Shown here piece by piece: positions 1 to 9,503 of a stretch of 64,000 bases of DNA. The notes under the pieces were generated by a model, which did no database searches, had not been told where the DNA came from, and was given only the letters and a program-made list of their open reading frames with translations. The DNA comes from Mycobacteriales bacterium (GTDB lineage: Bacteria; Actinomycetota; Actinomycetes; Mycobacteriales; Mycobacteriaceae). The stretch's first letter is position 1; each line of letters opens with the position of its first letter. The translations under genes were made by a program, and so were the position numbers. The stretch covers positions 62,001-126,000 of the forward strand of contig JAHABL010000004.1 in assembly GCA_018376445.1 (NCBI GenBank), read 5' to 3'.

Positions 1-959
1 GCAATGTCACGGGTGGAAAGGACCGCGGCAGCAGTGAGATAACCCCCCGTCAAGGCTTTACCCACGCACATAATATCGGGGGTGCAATGGCAGGCATCAG
101 CCGCGAAGAGTGTACCCGTCCGTCCAAAACCCGTAGCAATTTCATCGAAGATGACAAGAACGTGGTAACGGCGACACAGCTCACTTAGCCCTCGCACGAG
201 TTCTGGTTGATGGAAACGCATACCTCCTGCACCTTGCACCACCGGTTCGATAATGCAGGCCGCCAGCGTGTCGGCACGCTGCGAGAGGACGTGTTCCGCC
301 TCCGCAAGGTACTCGTCGATGGAGATCTCTGATGGGGCGGGTCGCAGACTAGTCTCCTGGTCCACAGGTGGCGCCGGAAGAAACACCTGAGGCTGCACAA
401 CGCCCTGCCAGAGTGTGTGCATCCCACCATCGGGATCACACACGCTCATTGGAGTGAAAGTATCTCCATGGTAACCACCGCGCCACGTTAAGAGTTTTGT
501 CTTACGGTGCAGGGACGTGTCGGTGTGAGAGCGCCAATACTGCAGCGCCATTTTGACGGCGACTTCTACTGAGACAGAACCTGAATCACAGAAGAAGATG
601 CTGCTTAGCCCCGCGGGTGCCAGGGTAAGGAGCGTTTGTGCGAGGGTCGTTGCCGGCTCATGCGTGAGACCACCGAACATGACATGGCTGAAGGTGTCGA
701 TTTGGTGATGCGCAGCTGCATCAAGGGTGGGGTTCCGATACCCGTATGCGGCTGCCCACCATGAACTCATTCCGTCTAGAACGTGGCAGTCCAGCCGACC
801 ATTCGACGTTTCTTCGTGAAGAAATCTGGCGTCAATATCGAGAGTGAGATAGGGGCCTTCCGCAGCAGTGACAATGTGCTGTGTCGGGCCAGGAATTGGG
901 CTATAAGGGTGCCAGACATGGTCGCGGTCGGTCGTCACGATGGTGTCTACAGAGGCCAT
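1..959 (-). CDS. bioA: Adenosylmethionine-8-amino-7-oxononanoate aminotransferase BioA (3' end cut by window)
   Basis: A class-III PLP aminotransferase of biotin synthesis. It converts KAPA to DAPA using S-adenosylmethionine as amino donor, in the cytoplasm. About 319 of an expected ~430 residues are visible; the C-terminus runs off the left edge. Seen in the translation: an N-terminal DHVWHPYSP segment, the WWAAAYGY block, the DEIATGFGRTG motif and the PLP-lysine motif VGKALTGGY (Lys about residue 301). The ATG at 959-957 gives the canonical BioA N-terminus. A GAAC-N3-GTTC operator lies about 25 bases upstream. The gene is divergent from the acyltransferase gene. Identity is firm; whether bioD follows is outside the window. 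Confidence 0.95.
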   Translation of the reverse strand, partial: MASVDTIVTTDRDHVWHPYSPIPGPTQHIVTAAEGPYLTLDIDARFLHEETSNGRLDCHVLDGMSSWWAAAYGYRNPTLDAAAHHQIDTFSHVMFGGLTHEPATTLAQTLLTLAPAGLSSIFFCDSGSVSVEVAVKMALQYWRSHTDTSLHRKTKLLTWRGGYHGDTFTPMSVCDPDGGMHTLWQGVVQPQVFLPAPPVDQETSLRPAPSEISIDEYLAEAEHVLSQRADTLAACIIEPVVQGAGGMRFHQPELVRGLSELCRRYHVLVIFDEIATGFGRTGTLFAADACHCTPDIMCVGKALTGGYLTAAAVLSTRDI

Positions 960-983
960 AGTTCGTCAACCTTCCATAAGGAA

Positions 984-998
984 TTGAACAGTGTTCTA
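984..998 (-). promoter_or_regulatory. BioQ-like operator upstream of bioA
   Basis: The sequence TTGAACAGTGTTCTA contains a perfect inverted repeat GAACA-G-TGTTC. It fits the TGAAC-N3-GTTAC type of site described for the TetR-family biotin repressor BioQ of corynebacteria and mycobacteria. It ends 25 bases before the bioA start and abuts a CATAAT -10-like hexamer (1003-998 on the minus strand). Biotin-responsive repression of bioA is an inference; no bioQ gene is in the window. The three-base spacer argues against a LexA box, which needs four. Confidence 0.65.
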
Positions 999-1170
999 TT
1001 ATGCTCTACTCCTCCCACTCTCCTTAAACTTCCTTGTCAATCGCCCGTCGTCCTAAATCCAATGCGGGTTTTAACCGTCCGTAACGGTAGGATGTGATAG
1101 GCGACTGCGTTTGTGCAACGCCTTCCGCAAAAGCATATTGAGCAGGCGCGACTCCGTCAGGAGAGCGCAC

Positions 1171-3543
1171 ATGACCCTGAAGAATCTGATTACGACAGAC
1201 ATGGCACGAAACGACAGCACTTCTTCCCCACAATCATCCGGCCCTGCGGCGCGCCCCCCAATCCCCCAGCATCGACATGCCTACCGCTATGACCTCGACG
1301 GCCTCCGCGGACTCGCAATTGCACTGGTGGTCATCTTCCACATTTGGTTCGGTCGAGTCTCTGGCGGTGTGGATGTATTCCTGACGCTCTCCGGCTTTTT
1401 CTTCATCGGCTCCCAGATGCGCAACGTCGACCGTTACGGCAGCCTCAACCCGCTCCGCTCCATCTGGAAAACTGCACGACGCCTACTTCCCACCATGGTG
1501 GTGGTCCTCGCTGCCGTCGGTGTCGGCGTGATATTTATTTTCCCGCGGACCCGCTGGGCCAACGTCAACGACCAAGTCCTTGCCTCCCTCTTCTACTACC
1601 AGAACTGGAAACTCGCTGAACAGTCCGAGGACTATGCGCAGGCAGGCGCCGCTGTCAGCCCCCTGCAGCACCTCTGGTCCATGTCCGTACAAGGCCAGTT
1701 CTACGTCATCATCATTCTGCTCTGCTGTGGCCTCGGATGGCTGCTCCACCGCTTCTGGCCCGGCAAATCAATCTTCACCCCGATGGCGGTCATCCTCGGC
1801 ATCGGCACTGTGCTGAGCTTCATCTACGCTATCTACCTGCACCGCGAAGACCAGATGCTCAACTACTACAACACCTGGTCCCGCATGTGGGAGCTCTTCC
1901 TCGGTGGTCTCCTCGCCACAGTCATGCACAAAATCCAGATACGTAACCACTGGGTTCGCTGGTTCCTCACCGTCGTTGGGCTTTTCGCCATCTTCACCTG
2001 TGGTCTTATCTTCAATGGTGTCCAAGAATTCCCCGGCCCCTGGACGCTCTACGTCTTGATTGCCACTGTCTTCCTCATCATTGCCGGCCAAGCGCCGGAA
2101 GGGGAAGAACTTACCTGGCGCAACGCCCCCTTTACCGCCTTCCTTGCCTCTAAGCCACTGCGCGAGCTGGGTCGCCTCGCCTACTCCCTCTACATGTGGC
2201 ACTGGCCGCTCCTCATCCTCCTGTGCACCCAGCTGAAACGCCAACACCCCTCCAACAAGATCGGTGTCTTCGTCGTTGTCGTCAGCCTCGTACTGGCCTG
2301 GTTCACCCACCACTACATTGAAGAACCCCTGCGCATGAAGAAGAAGCGCCCAGTCGTCGCCCAAGAGGCAAATGCCGAGAAACCTTCCTGGAAGGTTCGT
2401 CTTGGCGCAGCCCTGCGTCCAAAGCGCAGCTGGCTCAGCTGGAAAGCTATTGCCGGCACCATGGTCGTCATCCTCACCTTCTGTCTGGTGGGCTTCCATA
2501 TCACGTGGAAACGCTACATCACCAGCCTCGATGGCCAGATGACTTTCGCCCTCACCGCCGACTATCCCGGTGCCCGTGCCATCACCGAAAAAATGCCCGT
2601 CCCCAAGGGCGTGAAATTCCAACCTCGCCCCATTGATGCGGACCGTACACTGCCCCTCTCATCCTTCGATGGCTGCATCTCCGACTTCAATGACTCAGAG
2701 ATTCATGACGTCAAGCTTTGGCGCAAGGAGAAAGGGCGTCCCTGTGTCTACGGTGACGTGAACGCTAAACGCTCTATTGCCCTCGTTGGTGGTTCCCACG
2801 CCGAACACTGGCTCACCGCCCTCGACACCCTCGGGCAGCGTGAACACTTCCGCGTCGACGTCTACTTCAAGATGGGCTGCCCATTGATGATTAGCGGAAT
2901 GATCGACCTTCCCACCAACAACAAGCCCTACTACAGCTGCCTCGAATGGGGCGCAAAAGTCTACAAACGTATCCTTGAGAAGAAGTACGACTACGTCTTC
3001 AGCACAGCCACCCGCCCCACCACCCTCACCGGTGTAGGGCCAGACATTGTGCCGGACTACTACGCTGACCTATGGCGTGCCCTCAACAAAGATGGCATCC
3101 AAATGATCGCCGTTCGCGATACCCCCTGGTCGACCCGTGACGACCTGCCCGCCAACGTCCCCGACTGCCTCGAATCCGGTGGAAACGCCTACAGCTGCGG
3201 TATCCCCCGTGATCTCGCCATGGCACCAGTGAACCCGGCGATTGAAGCATCCAGTGGGCTCGACAACGTTCACCTCATGGACTTCACCGACGATCTCTGC
3301 CCCGGTAACCTCTGCCCTGCAGTGATTGGCAACGTCATGGTGTACCACGACATGCACCACATGACTCACTCCTTCGTACAGTCCCTCATCCCCGAATTTG
3401 CCCGCCAGTTCAACACAATCACTGGCTGGGGACCCGTCACCAAACCCGGCACTGACCTCAACACCACCCCTTACCAGGGAACCGCTATCCTGCCCACCCC
3501 TAGCAGTAGCAGCAGCACAGAAAGCAGCCGCCGATCCCACTAA
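1171..3543 (+). CDS. Membrane acyltransferase with C-terminal SGNH domain (OafA/YrhL type)
   Basis: An acyltransferase-3 protein of about 790 residues. The N-terminal half has about ten hydrophobic segments and begins with the family signature YDLDGLRGLAIALVVIFHI, which carries the conserved Arg and His. The C-terminal half after about residue 440 is a predicted extracytoplasmic SGNH hydrolase domain with GGSHAEHW (nucleophile Ser block) and a late HDMHHMT block. Such fusions move acyl groups to the outside and O-acylate cell-envelope glycans; the substrate here is unknown. A TTG 60 bases upstream is also in frame. I chose the ATG at 1171 because AGGAGA precedes it at normal spacing. glgX follows 57 bases downstream on the same strand, possibly co-transcribed. 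Confidence 0.85.
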   Translation: MTLKNLITTDMARNDSTSSPQSSGPAARPPIPQHRHAYRYDLDGLRGLAIALVVIFHIWFGRVSGGVDVFLTLSGFFFIGSQMRNVDRYGSLNPLRSIWKTARRLLPTMVVVLAAVGVGVIFIFPRTRWANVNDQVLASLFYYQNWKLAEQSEDYAQAGAAVSPLQHLWSMSVQGQFYVIIILLCCGLGWLLHRFWPGKSIFTPMAVILGIGTVLSFIYAIYLHREDQMLNYYNTWSRMWELFLGGLLATVMHKIQIRNHWVRWFLTVVGLFAIFTCGLIFNGVQEFPGPWTLYVLIATVFLIIAGQAPEGEELTWRNAPFTAFLASKPLRELGRLAYSLYMWHWPLLILLCTQLKRQHPSNKIGVFVVVVSLVLAWFTHHYIEEPLRMKKKRPVVAQEANAEKPSWKVRLGAALRPKRSWLSWKAIAGTMVVILTFCLVGFHITWKRYITSLDGQMTFALTADYPGARAITEKMPVPKGVKFQPRPIDADRTLPLSSFDGCISDFNDSEIHDVKLWRKEKGRPCVYGDVNAKRSIALVGGSHAEHWLTALDTLGQREHFRVDVYFKMGCPLMISGMIDLPTNNKPYYSCLEWGAKVYKRILEKKYDYVFSTATRPTTLTGVGPDIVPDYYADLWRALNKDGIQMIAVRDTPWSTRDDLPANVPDCLESGGNAYSCGIPRDLAMAPVNPAIEASSGLDNVHLMDFTDDLCPGNLCPAVIGNVMVYHDMHHMTHSFVQSLIPEFARQFNTITGWGPVTKPGTDLNTTPYQGTAILPTPSSSSSTESSRRSH

Positions 3544-3600
3544 CACGGCCTCACACCCTCGAGACCCCAACCCGGAGTAACCCCCTCCAAGGAGACAATC

Positions 3601-6006
3601 ATGAGCGCACCCGCTAACGGCTCTCTGAAACCCGGAAAGCCCACCCCGCTTGGATCCTTTTACGACGGGTCAGGGACAAATTTCGCACTATACAGCGCGG
3701 CAGCACACAGTGTTACCCTCTGCCTCATCGATGACGACGGCACAGAACACCAGATCCCCATCACCACTACCGATGGACATATCTGGCACATCTACGTCGC
3801 CGGAATCGCCCCCGGCCAACGCTACGGATACCGCATCGACGGCGACTGGGACCCCCAGCAAGGAGCACTCTGTAACCCGAGCAAGTTCCTTGTCGACCCC
3901 TATGCCAAAGCCTTCGACGGAGAATACCAACCACACGATGCACTGCTGGGCTACCAGATCGGCAACCCCGACATTCGCGATGAGGAGGACTCCCTCCCCT
4001 ACTCCATGACCTCCGTCGTGGTCGCCGACTTCTTCAATTGGGGAGATGACCGTCGCCTCCGACACCCCATGGCAGATACCGTCATCTACGAAGCGCACGT
4101 CCGCGGCCTCACTCAACGCAACCCTGAGGTCCCCGAAGAAATCCGAGGCACCTACGCCGGCTTGGTCCACCCCAGCGTTCTCGAATACCTCGCAGGACTG
4201 GGTATCACAGCCATCGAGCTGCTCCCCGTCCACCAGTTCCTGCACGATCGACGCCTCCTCGAGATGGGACTGCGCAACTACTGGGGCTACAACAGCTTCG
4301 GCTTCTTCGCACCGCACCGAGACTACAGCTCACTCAAGAACCCCGGCGGGCAAGTAGCTGAGTTCAAGAAAATGGTGAAAACCTTCCATAAAGCCGGCAT
4401 CGAGGTCATTCTCGACGTGGTGTACAACCACACCGCGGAAGGCTCTGCTGAAGGCCCCACGCTCAACTTCAAAGGCATCGACAACCGCGCCTACTACCAC
4501 CTCAGCAAGGACGACCCCAGCTCCTACTTTGACTTCACCGGCTGCGGTAATAGCGTCAACATGCGTCATCCCTACACACTGCAGCTCGTCCTCGATTCCC
4601 TTCGCTACTGGGTCGAAGAAATGCACGTCGACGGCTTCCGCTTTGACCTTGCCGTCACCCTCACCCGCGGCGATGAAGCCGTGGACATGTGGGGCAATTT
4701 CATCTCCGCTGTCCAACAGGACCCAGTACTCTCGCAGGTCAAGCTCATCGCAGAACCCTGGGATCTCGGCTACGGCGGATACCAAGTGGGCGGATTCCCC
4801 TACCCCTGGAGCGAATGGAACGGTAAATTCCGTGACACCATGCGCGAGTTCTGGTGCGGCAATCCCGATGTTCTCGGCGAATTCGCCGGGCGCCTTACCG
4901 GCTCCGCGGATTTCTACGCTCACACCAACCGCCGCCCCTTCAACTCCATCAACTTCATTACTGCCCACGACGGCTTCACCATGCGCGATCTGGTGACTTA
5001 CAACCAGAAGAACAATGAAGCCAACGGCGAAGATAACCGCGACGGCGAATCACACAACCGCAACTGGAACTGTGGAGTCGAAGGCCCCAGCGACGATCCT
5101 AAGATCCAAGCACTACGCCTTCGCCAGCAGCGCAACATGCTCGCTACCCTCTTCCTTTCCCAGGGAACCCCCATGCTGCTCCACGGTGACGAAGTGGGCC
5201 GCACGCAAGGCGGCAATAATAACGTCTACTGCCAAGACAACGAGATTTCCTGGATGGATTGGGAGGCAGCAAAGGACCCTCAGTGGGCAGGATTACATAG
5301 CTTTACGCAAGCTCTCATTGAGCTCCGCCACAAGCACCCCATCTTCCGACAGAGCAACTTCTTTACGGGCGAGAACGTCCCCGCGGACTCCCCCACGGAA
5401 AGCCATCTTAACGACACCAGCCAGGGACTACCAGACGTTATCTGGATGACGCCCAATGGTAAAGAAATGGAGCCTGCAGATTGGGATAACGCCTTCGCTG
5501 CCAGCATCATGGTGTTCCTCAATGGACACGCCAATGCCACGCCCAACCCCTTGGGCGGTCTCCACGGCGACTCCTCCTTCCTTATGCTTTTCAACGCCTC
5601 ACACGATCCGTGCACGTTCCACATCCCCGATGAGCTGTGCGAGGCGGACAGTAACGATTGGCACTTCGTTCTGAACACTGCAGAAGAAGTACCGGAGTGC
5701 CCAACTGGAGAGATGCCTGCCGAGTCCATGGAAAGTACCTGGCCGGATGGTGAAAAGCCGGAAAACGATGGCGCTGCTGATACTTTTGCCCCCGCAGAAG
5801 ACGATGGCGATCCGGCAGATGCAGAATCTGTAGAGACAGCTGAACTACCAGATGTCAACAGCGACCCGGACGCTTTTCCCGTGTCCATTCCGCTGGCCGC
5901 AGATGACGTTGCGGATGGCTTGGTGACGGGCAAAGTGGACACCAAAGAGACGAATCTGCTGGTCCTCCCCCCGCACACCTTCGTACTCCTGGAGCAGGAA
6001 CCCTAA
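3601..6006 (+). CDS. glgX: Glycogen debranching enzyme GlgX (isoamylase-type, GH13)
   Basis: An 801-residue GH13 alpha-1,6-glucosidase that removes branches from glycogen or maltodextrin. An N-terminal CBM48-like region (residues 10-110) precedes the catalytic barrel. Visible catalytic motifs are DVVYNHTAEG, GFRFDLAVT (nucleophile Asp), LIAEPWD (acid/base Glu) and FITAHDGFT (transition-state Asp). The ATG at 3601 has an AAGGAGA site. It is longer than typical GlgX (about 660-720) because of a strongly acidic, low-complexity stretch at about residues 705-760 before a normal C-terminal end. In M. tuberculosis the glgX (treX) gene is in the same neighbourhood with treY and treZ, which are absent here. 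Confidence 0.95.
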   Translation: MSAPANGSLKPGKPTPLGSFYDGSGTNFALYSAAAHSVTLCLIDDDGTEHQIPITTTDGHIWHIYVAGIAPGQRYGYRIDGDWDPQQGALCNPSKFLVDPYAKAFDGEYQPHDALLGYQIGNPDIRDEEDSLPYSMTSVVVADFFNWGDDRRLRHPMADTVIYEAHVRGLTQRNPEVPEEIRGTYAGLVHPSVLEYLAGLGITAIELLPVHQFLHDRRLLEMGLRNYWGYNSFGFFAPHRDYSSLKNPGGQVAEFKKMVKTFHKAGIEVILDVVYNHTAEGSAEGPTLNFKGIDNRAYYHLSKDDPSSYFDFTGCGNSVNMRHPYTLQLVLDSLRYWVEEMHVDGFRFDLAVTLTRGDEAVDMWGNFISAVQQDPVLSQVKLIAEPWDLGYGGYQVGGFPYPWSEWNGKFRDTMREFWCGNPDVLGEFAGRLTGSADFYAHTNRRPFNSINFITAHDGFTMRDLVTYNQKNNEANGEDNRDGESHNRNWNCGVEGPSDDPKIQALRLRQQRNMLATLFLSQGTPMLLHGDEVGRTQGGNNNVYCQDNEISWMDWEAAKDPQWAGLHSFTQALIELRHKHPIFRQSNFFTGENVPADSPTESHLNDTSQGLPDVIWMTPNGKEMEPADWDNAFAASIMVFLNGHANATPNPLGGLHGDSSFLMLFNASHDPCTFHIPDELCEADSNDWHFVLNTAEEVPECPTGEMPAESMESTWPDGEKPENDGAADTFAPAEDDGDPADAESVETAELPDVNSDPDAFPVSIPLAADDVADGLVTGKVDTKETNLLVLPPHTFVLLEQEP

Positions 6007-6021
6007 CCACTCATTGTGCTC

Positions 6022-6060
6022 TGCGGCGCTACTGGTACTTTTTCGTCCAGTAGCGCCGCA
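6022..6060 (+). terminator. Intrinsic terminator after glgX
   Basis: A 14-bp perfect stem (6022-6035 with 6047-6060) with an 11-base loop starts 16 bases after the glgX stop. It is followed by a short, weakly T-rich tail. It separates glgX from the lipase gene. Confidence 0.75.
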
Positions 6061-6311
6061 CTTATTTCACATATTAACAGCATCTGACAACTGGTCAAAT
6101 GACCACACAGGACGAAGAAATAGGGTTTTAACTGAGCAAAGAGCAATTTAGCAAGGAGACGTACAGAAAGTAGCTACTCAATGAAAGGCAACCCCGTTGC
6201 AGCACCTTGTAGAGTGCCCTAGATTGACTCTCAGAGTCGGATTGGTCATCTCCTAGACAACGCTAATCCCCCTCCTACCTCCCACAATCACTGTACATAG
6301 GAGCTTTTCCC
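6061..6311. other. Gene-free spacer upstream of the lipase gene
   Basis: Together with the glgX terminator, about 305 bases carry no credible gene. The only start with a Shine-Dalgarno (ATG at 6181) opens a 13-codon frame with no recognisable content. The lipase promoter must lie here, but I see no convincing -35/-10 pair. TAGGAGC at about 6298 is the lipase ribosome-binding site. Confidence 0.5.
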
Positions 6312-7397
6312 ATGACTTCTCTCAGTCGTCGCTTTACGGCTGCCCTCTGCGCATCCACAATGGCACTCAGCATCTCACCTGCCTTTGCGCACGCCAGCAA
6401 CACTGCAGCGTCTGACGATTCTGCTACTTCCTCCACCAGCATCCCCGGCTACCCGCGTGACGAATTCGGTGGCCTGCGCAGTAAGACCTCCGACAAGTGG
6501 GGTATGCCGAACCAGGGTGTTGGTCCCATCCAGACCAACTTCCCCGCCGCCTCGAAGTACTCCAAGGAGCACAACGGCACTGCCCCCAAGGGCGTGAACG
6601 ACTTCTCCTGCAAGCCGAAGTACAAGGATGCTCTCCCCATCATCCTCATCCCCGGCACCAATGAAGATGCCTACGCCACTTGGGCCTACTACGGCCCGAT
6701 GCTGACCAAGGCCGGTCTGTGCGCCTACACCTTCAACTACAACCCGGGTCCTGCCATTCCAGGCGCGCTCGTCGATCCCAACAAGATTGACGAATCATTC
6801 CCCTTCAACGGCGACATCAAGGCTTCCGCACAGTTCCTCGGCGTTTTCGTCAACTACGTCATGAAGCGCACTGGCGCCAAGAAGGTTGACTTCGTTGGCC
6901 ACTCCCAGGGCGGCGGAGCTCTCCCTAACGCCTACATCAAGTGGTACGGTGGCGACAAAACCGTACGCCACACCATCGGGCTGGTTGCTTCCAACCACGG
7001 TTCCTCCCTCTACGGCATTGGTCGCGCCATTGACGCTGCCGGCCTGAACGACCAGTGGCAGAAGCTCTTCGACAAGCTCAACCTGTCCGCTGACGGCCAG
7101 CAGACCATGGGCTCCGACTTCGTCAAGGAACTCGAAAAAGGTGGCATCACCATGCCCGGTGTGAAGTACACCGTCATCACCACCTACCTCGACGACGTTG
7201 TGACCCCCTACACCCACGACCTCATCAAGGAACCAGGCGTCACCAACATCATCATCCAGGACCTCTGCCCCATCGACCTCACTGACCACTTCGGTATGAC
7301 CTACGACCCGGTCACCTACCAGGTTGTGGAAAATATGCTCACCGGTCGTAACTACAAGCAGATCAAGTGCACCTTCGTGCCGCCCTACCTGCAATAG
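6312..7397 (+). CDS. Secreted triacylglycerol lipase / esterase (alpha/beta hydrolase, lipase class 2 type)
   Basis: A 361-residue exported alpha/beta hydrolase. Residues 1-28 form a Sec signal peptide (basic start, hydrophobic core, AFAHA cleavage region). The mature part has an IIPGTNED oxyanion-loop block, the nucleophile elbow GHSQGG (about residue 197), a YLDDVVTP block that could hold the acid residue, and DLTDHFGM for the catalytic His. Four or more cysteines in the mature protein suggest disulphides. Homologues in corynebacteria and propionibacteria hydrolyse host or environmental triglycerides; skin-lipid use is an inference. It is monocistronic: a terminator lies upstream and a convergent yigZ lies downstream. 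The start has TAGGAGC seven bases upstream. Confidence 0.88.
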   Translation: MTSLSRRFTAALCASTMALSISPAFAHASNTAASDDSATSSTSIPGYPRDEFGGLRSKTSDKWGMPNQGVGPIQTNFPAASKYSKEHNGTAPKGVNDFSCKPKYKDALPIILIPGTNEDAYATWAYYGPMLTKAGLCAYTFNYNPGPAIPGALVDPNKIDESFPFNGDIKASAQFLGVFVNYVMKRTGAKKVDFVGHSQGGGALPNAYIKWYGGDKTVRHTIGLVASNHGSSLYGIGRAIDAAGLNDQWQKLFDKLNLSADGQQTMGSDFVKELEKGGITMPGVKYTVITTYLDDVVTPYTHDLIKEPGVTNIIIQDLCPIDLTDHFGMTYDPVTYQVVENMLTGRNYKQIKCTFVPPYLQ

Positions 7398-7472
7398 AAC
7401 AGACTAACTGGTGATAGTGAGGAGTGGTCTCCCCCCTATCCGCCGCCTAGAGAAAGAAGCGAGCTCCCCGCT

Positions 7473-8195
7473 TTACTGTTGGCACTCGCGCATTATCCGC
7501 CCTGTCCGGTACGGTTCCCGAGAACCGGCTGACAGGGCGGAAATGTATTCCCGGACAAGTTCCGTCTCCCCATGCTGTGCCACTGCCGCCACGAGAACCG
7601 CGGCCAAAGGGTCCGTACGGCGCGAAACCTCACCTGATTCTAGGCACACAACATCCAACCCCTCCCCATAGGTCACGTCCACGAGGTCAACGCCTTTGGC
7701 CCGCAAGTCAGCTTCCCACCGACCCACGTCAGTAATAGGTGCTTCTACAGACCACAGTTCCACAGGCCACCGAGACACTAAACGTCCATGGGTGCGTGCA
7801 GCTGCTACCGCTGCGATAACAGCGTCAGTATACGCCCGTACTAGACCACCAGTGCCTAGCAATACCCCACCAAAATAACGAACGACCACGGCACAGATAT
7901 TGACCAGCTCCTCGCCCTGCAGCACCGCGAGCATCGGACCACCGGCAGTACCGGAAGGTTCTCCGTCGTCACTGGAGCGCTCCCTCACCTGCCCTGTTCC
8001 CTCCTCAATGCGAAAGGCAGTACAGTGATGGCGGGCAGTAGGATGCAGGTGACGGATCTCCGCAATGAAATCCCGGGCATCTTGTTCAGTTTCCGTTCGC
8101 TGTAGATAACAGAGAAACCGCGACCGCTTTATCTCCAGCTCCGCCATGATGGTAGCGCCAGAGCTCACCCCATACGACAGAGCCATCGCCACCAC
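7473..8195 (-). CDS. yigZ: YigZ/IMPACT family protein
   Basis: A 240-residue member of the UPF0029/IMPACT family. The N-terminal domain has family blocks KRSRFLCYLQRT, HHCTAFRI, SDDGEPSGTAGGPML and VRYFGGVLLGTGGLVRAY, followed by a ferredoxin-like C-terminal domain. The biochemical role in bacteria is poorly defined; translation-related binding has been proposed for eukaryotic IMPACT. It starts at a GTG; an ATG three codons in is an alternative. It follows ilvA by six bases and is probably co-transcribed with it. It is convergent with the lipase gene. Confidence 0.9.
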   Translation of the reverse strand: MVAMALSYGVSSGATIMAELEIKRSRFLCYLQRTETEQDARDFIAEIRHLHPTARHHCTAFRIEEGTGQVRERSSDDGEPSGTAGGPMLAVLQGEELVNICAVVVRYFGGVLLGTGGLVRAYTDAVIAAVAAARTHGRLVSRWPVELWSVEAPITDVGRWEADLRAKGVDLVDVTYGEGLDVVCLESGEVSRRTDPLAAVLVAAVAQHGETELVREYISALSAGSREPYRTGRIMRECQQ

Positions 8196-8201
8196 CCGCC
8201 G

Positions 8202-9491
8202 CTAGGTCAGGTATTCATAGGCCGGAGTGCCAGGTAGGAGGCGTTCACACTCAATGCCACTCTCCTCCATCCGGTGCAACAGTGCGTGCAGACCAGTGGC
8301 TGTTCCCAGTTGAATGCCCACCAGTGCAGCACCAGTTTCACGGTTATTACGCTTCACATACTCAAAGAGGGTGATGTCATCATGCGGGCCAAGAACGCTG
8401 TCAAGGAACTTCCGCAACTGGCCCGGTTTCTGAGTGAAATTCACCAGGAAGTAATGCTTGAGGCCTTGGTCCACGAGAGAACGTTCGATGATCTCGCTGT
8501 AGCGAGAAACATCGTTGTTACCTCCAGAGATAATGCAGACGACTGAGCTTCCCGGAACGAACCGCAAATGATGCAGTGCCGTAACAGAAAGTGCCCCTGC
8601 CGGCTCTGCAATAATGCCCTCATTCTGGTAGAGCTCCAGCATTTCCGTACAAACAGAACCTTCTGCCACATTAATGAGGTCAATCATCTTCCGATGCCCA
8701 TTGAGCACAGCATAGGTGACATCCCCACACCGCTTCACCGCCGCGCCATCAACGAAAGGATCGGTATCCCCGAGCGTCACTGGGCCACCCATATCCAGCG
8801 CAGCCGCGACGCAGGCAGCACCAGCAGGCTCGACGCCCACGACTTCCGTCTTCGGGCTCTTTTCCGCAAGGTAAGTAACGACACCGGAGAAAAGTCCACC
8901 GCCGCCCACGGGCACGACGAACATGCTGGGCTCTTCACCGAGCTCCGCAAGCTGCTCCACCACTTCGCGGGCAATGGTGCCCTGCCCAGCAATGGTGCCG
9001 GGATCGTCAAACGGGGCGACCCACGTGGCACCGGACTGTTGTGCGTCCTGCCAGGCGGCAGCGGCTGCGTCATCAAAAGAGTTTCCTGTGACGACCAGCT
9101 GAACGGCGTCACCACCGTGGTACATGATGCGATCGCGCTTTTGCTTCGGAGTATTGGAAGGAACATAGATGCGGCCCTTCGCCCCGAGAGTCCGGCACGC
9201 GTACGCTACACCCTGGGCGTGGTTACCAGCAGATGCGGCAACTACCCCAGCCTGGCGCTGTTCCTCGTTGAGTTGAGCAATGACGTTGTAGGCTCCACGA
9301 ATCTTGTAGGAACGAACGCCTTGAAGATCCTCTCGCTTCAGGTAAACCTTGGCGCCGGTAATCTCAGAAAGCCGCGGCGAGTACTGCAACGGAGTACGTT
9401 CTACGACTCCATCAATGGTCTCAGCAGCCTTCTCTACATCGGCAGCAGTAGGTAGGACAACCTGGGGATTGGAGAGTTCTTCGTTCACCAC
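8202..9491 (-). CDS. ilvA: Biosynthetic threonine ammonia-lyase IlvA
   Basis: A 429-residue PLP enzyme that converts threonine to 2-oxobutyrate, the first committed step of isoleucine synthesis. The PLP lysine is in SYKIRGAYN, the glycine-rich phosphate loop is VGGGGLFSG, and a single short ACT-like regulatory domain occupies about residues 335-429. This is the short corynebacterial/mycobacterial form rather than the two-ACT E. coli form, so isoleucine feedback through one regulatory domain is expected. It starts at tandem GTG codons. It lies 12 bases after dnaE and upstream of yigZ, in the Rv1559 neighbourhood order. Confidence 0.95.
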   Translation of the reverse strand: MVNEELSNPQVVLPTAADVEKAAETIDGVVERTPLQYSPRLSEITGAKVYLKREDLQGVRSYKIRGAYNVIAQLNEEQRQAGVVAASAGNHAQGVAYACRTLGAKGRIYVPSNTPKQKRDRIMYHGGDAVQLVVTGNSFDDAAAAAWQDAQQSGATWVAPFDDPGTIAGQGTIAREVVEQLAELGEEPSMFVVPVGGGGLFSGVVTYLAEKSPKTEVVGVEPAGAACVAAALDMGGPVTLGDTDPFVDGAAVKRCGDVTYAVLNGHRKMIDLINVAEGSVCTEMLELYQNEGIIAEPAGALSVTALHHLRFVPGSSVVCIISGGNNDVSRYSEIIERSLVDQGLKHYFLVNFTQKPGQLRKFLDSVLGPHDDITLFEYVKRNNRETGAALVGIQLGTATGLHALLHRMEESGIECERLLPGTPAYEYLT

Positions 9492-9503
9492 CCCATTATC
9501 GCA

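Noticed and set aside
984..998. LexA/SOS box
   Set aside because: GAAC and GTTC are separated by three bases, not the four required, and the site lies before bioA, which suits BioQ.
1768..2622. 284-codon minus-strand frame inside the acyltransferase gene
   Set aside because: Shadow of the plus-strand gene, whose product has clear AT3 and SGNH motifs.
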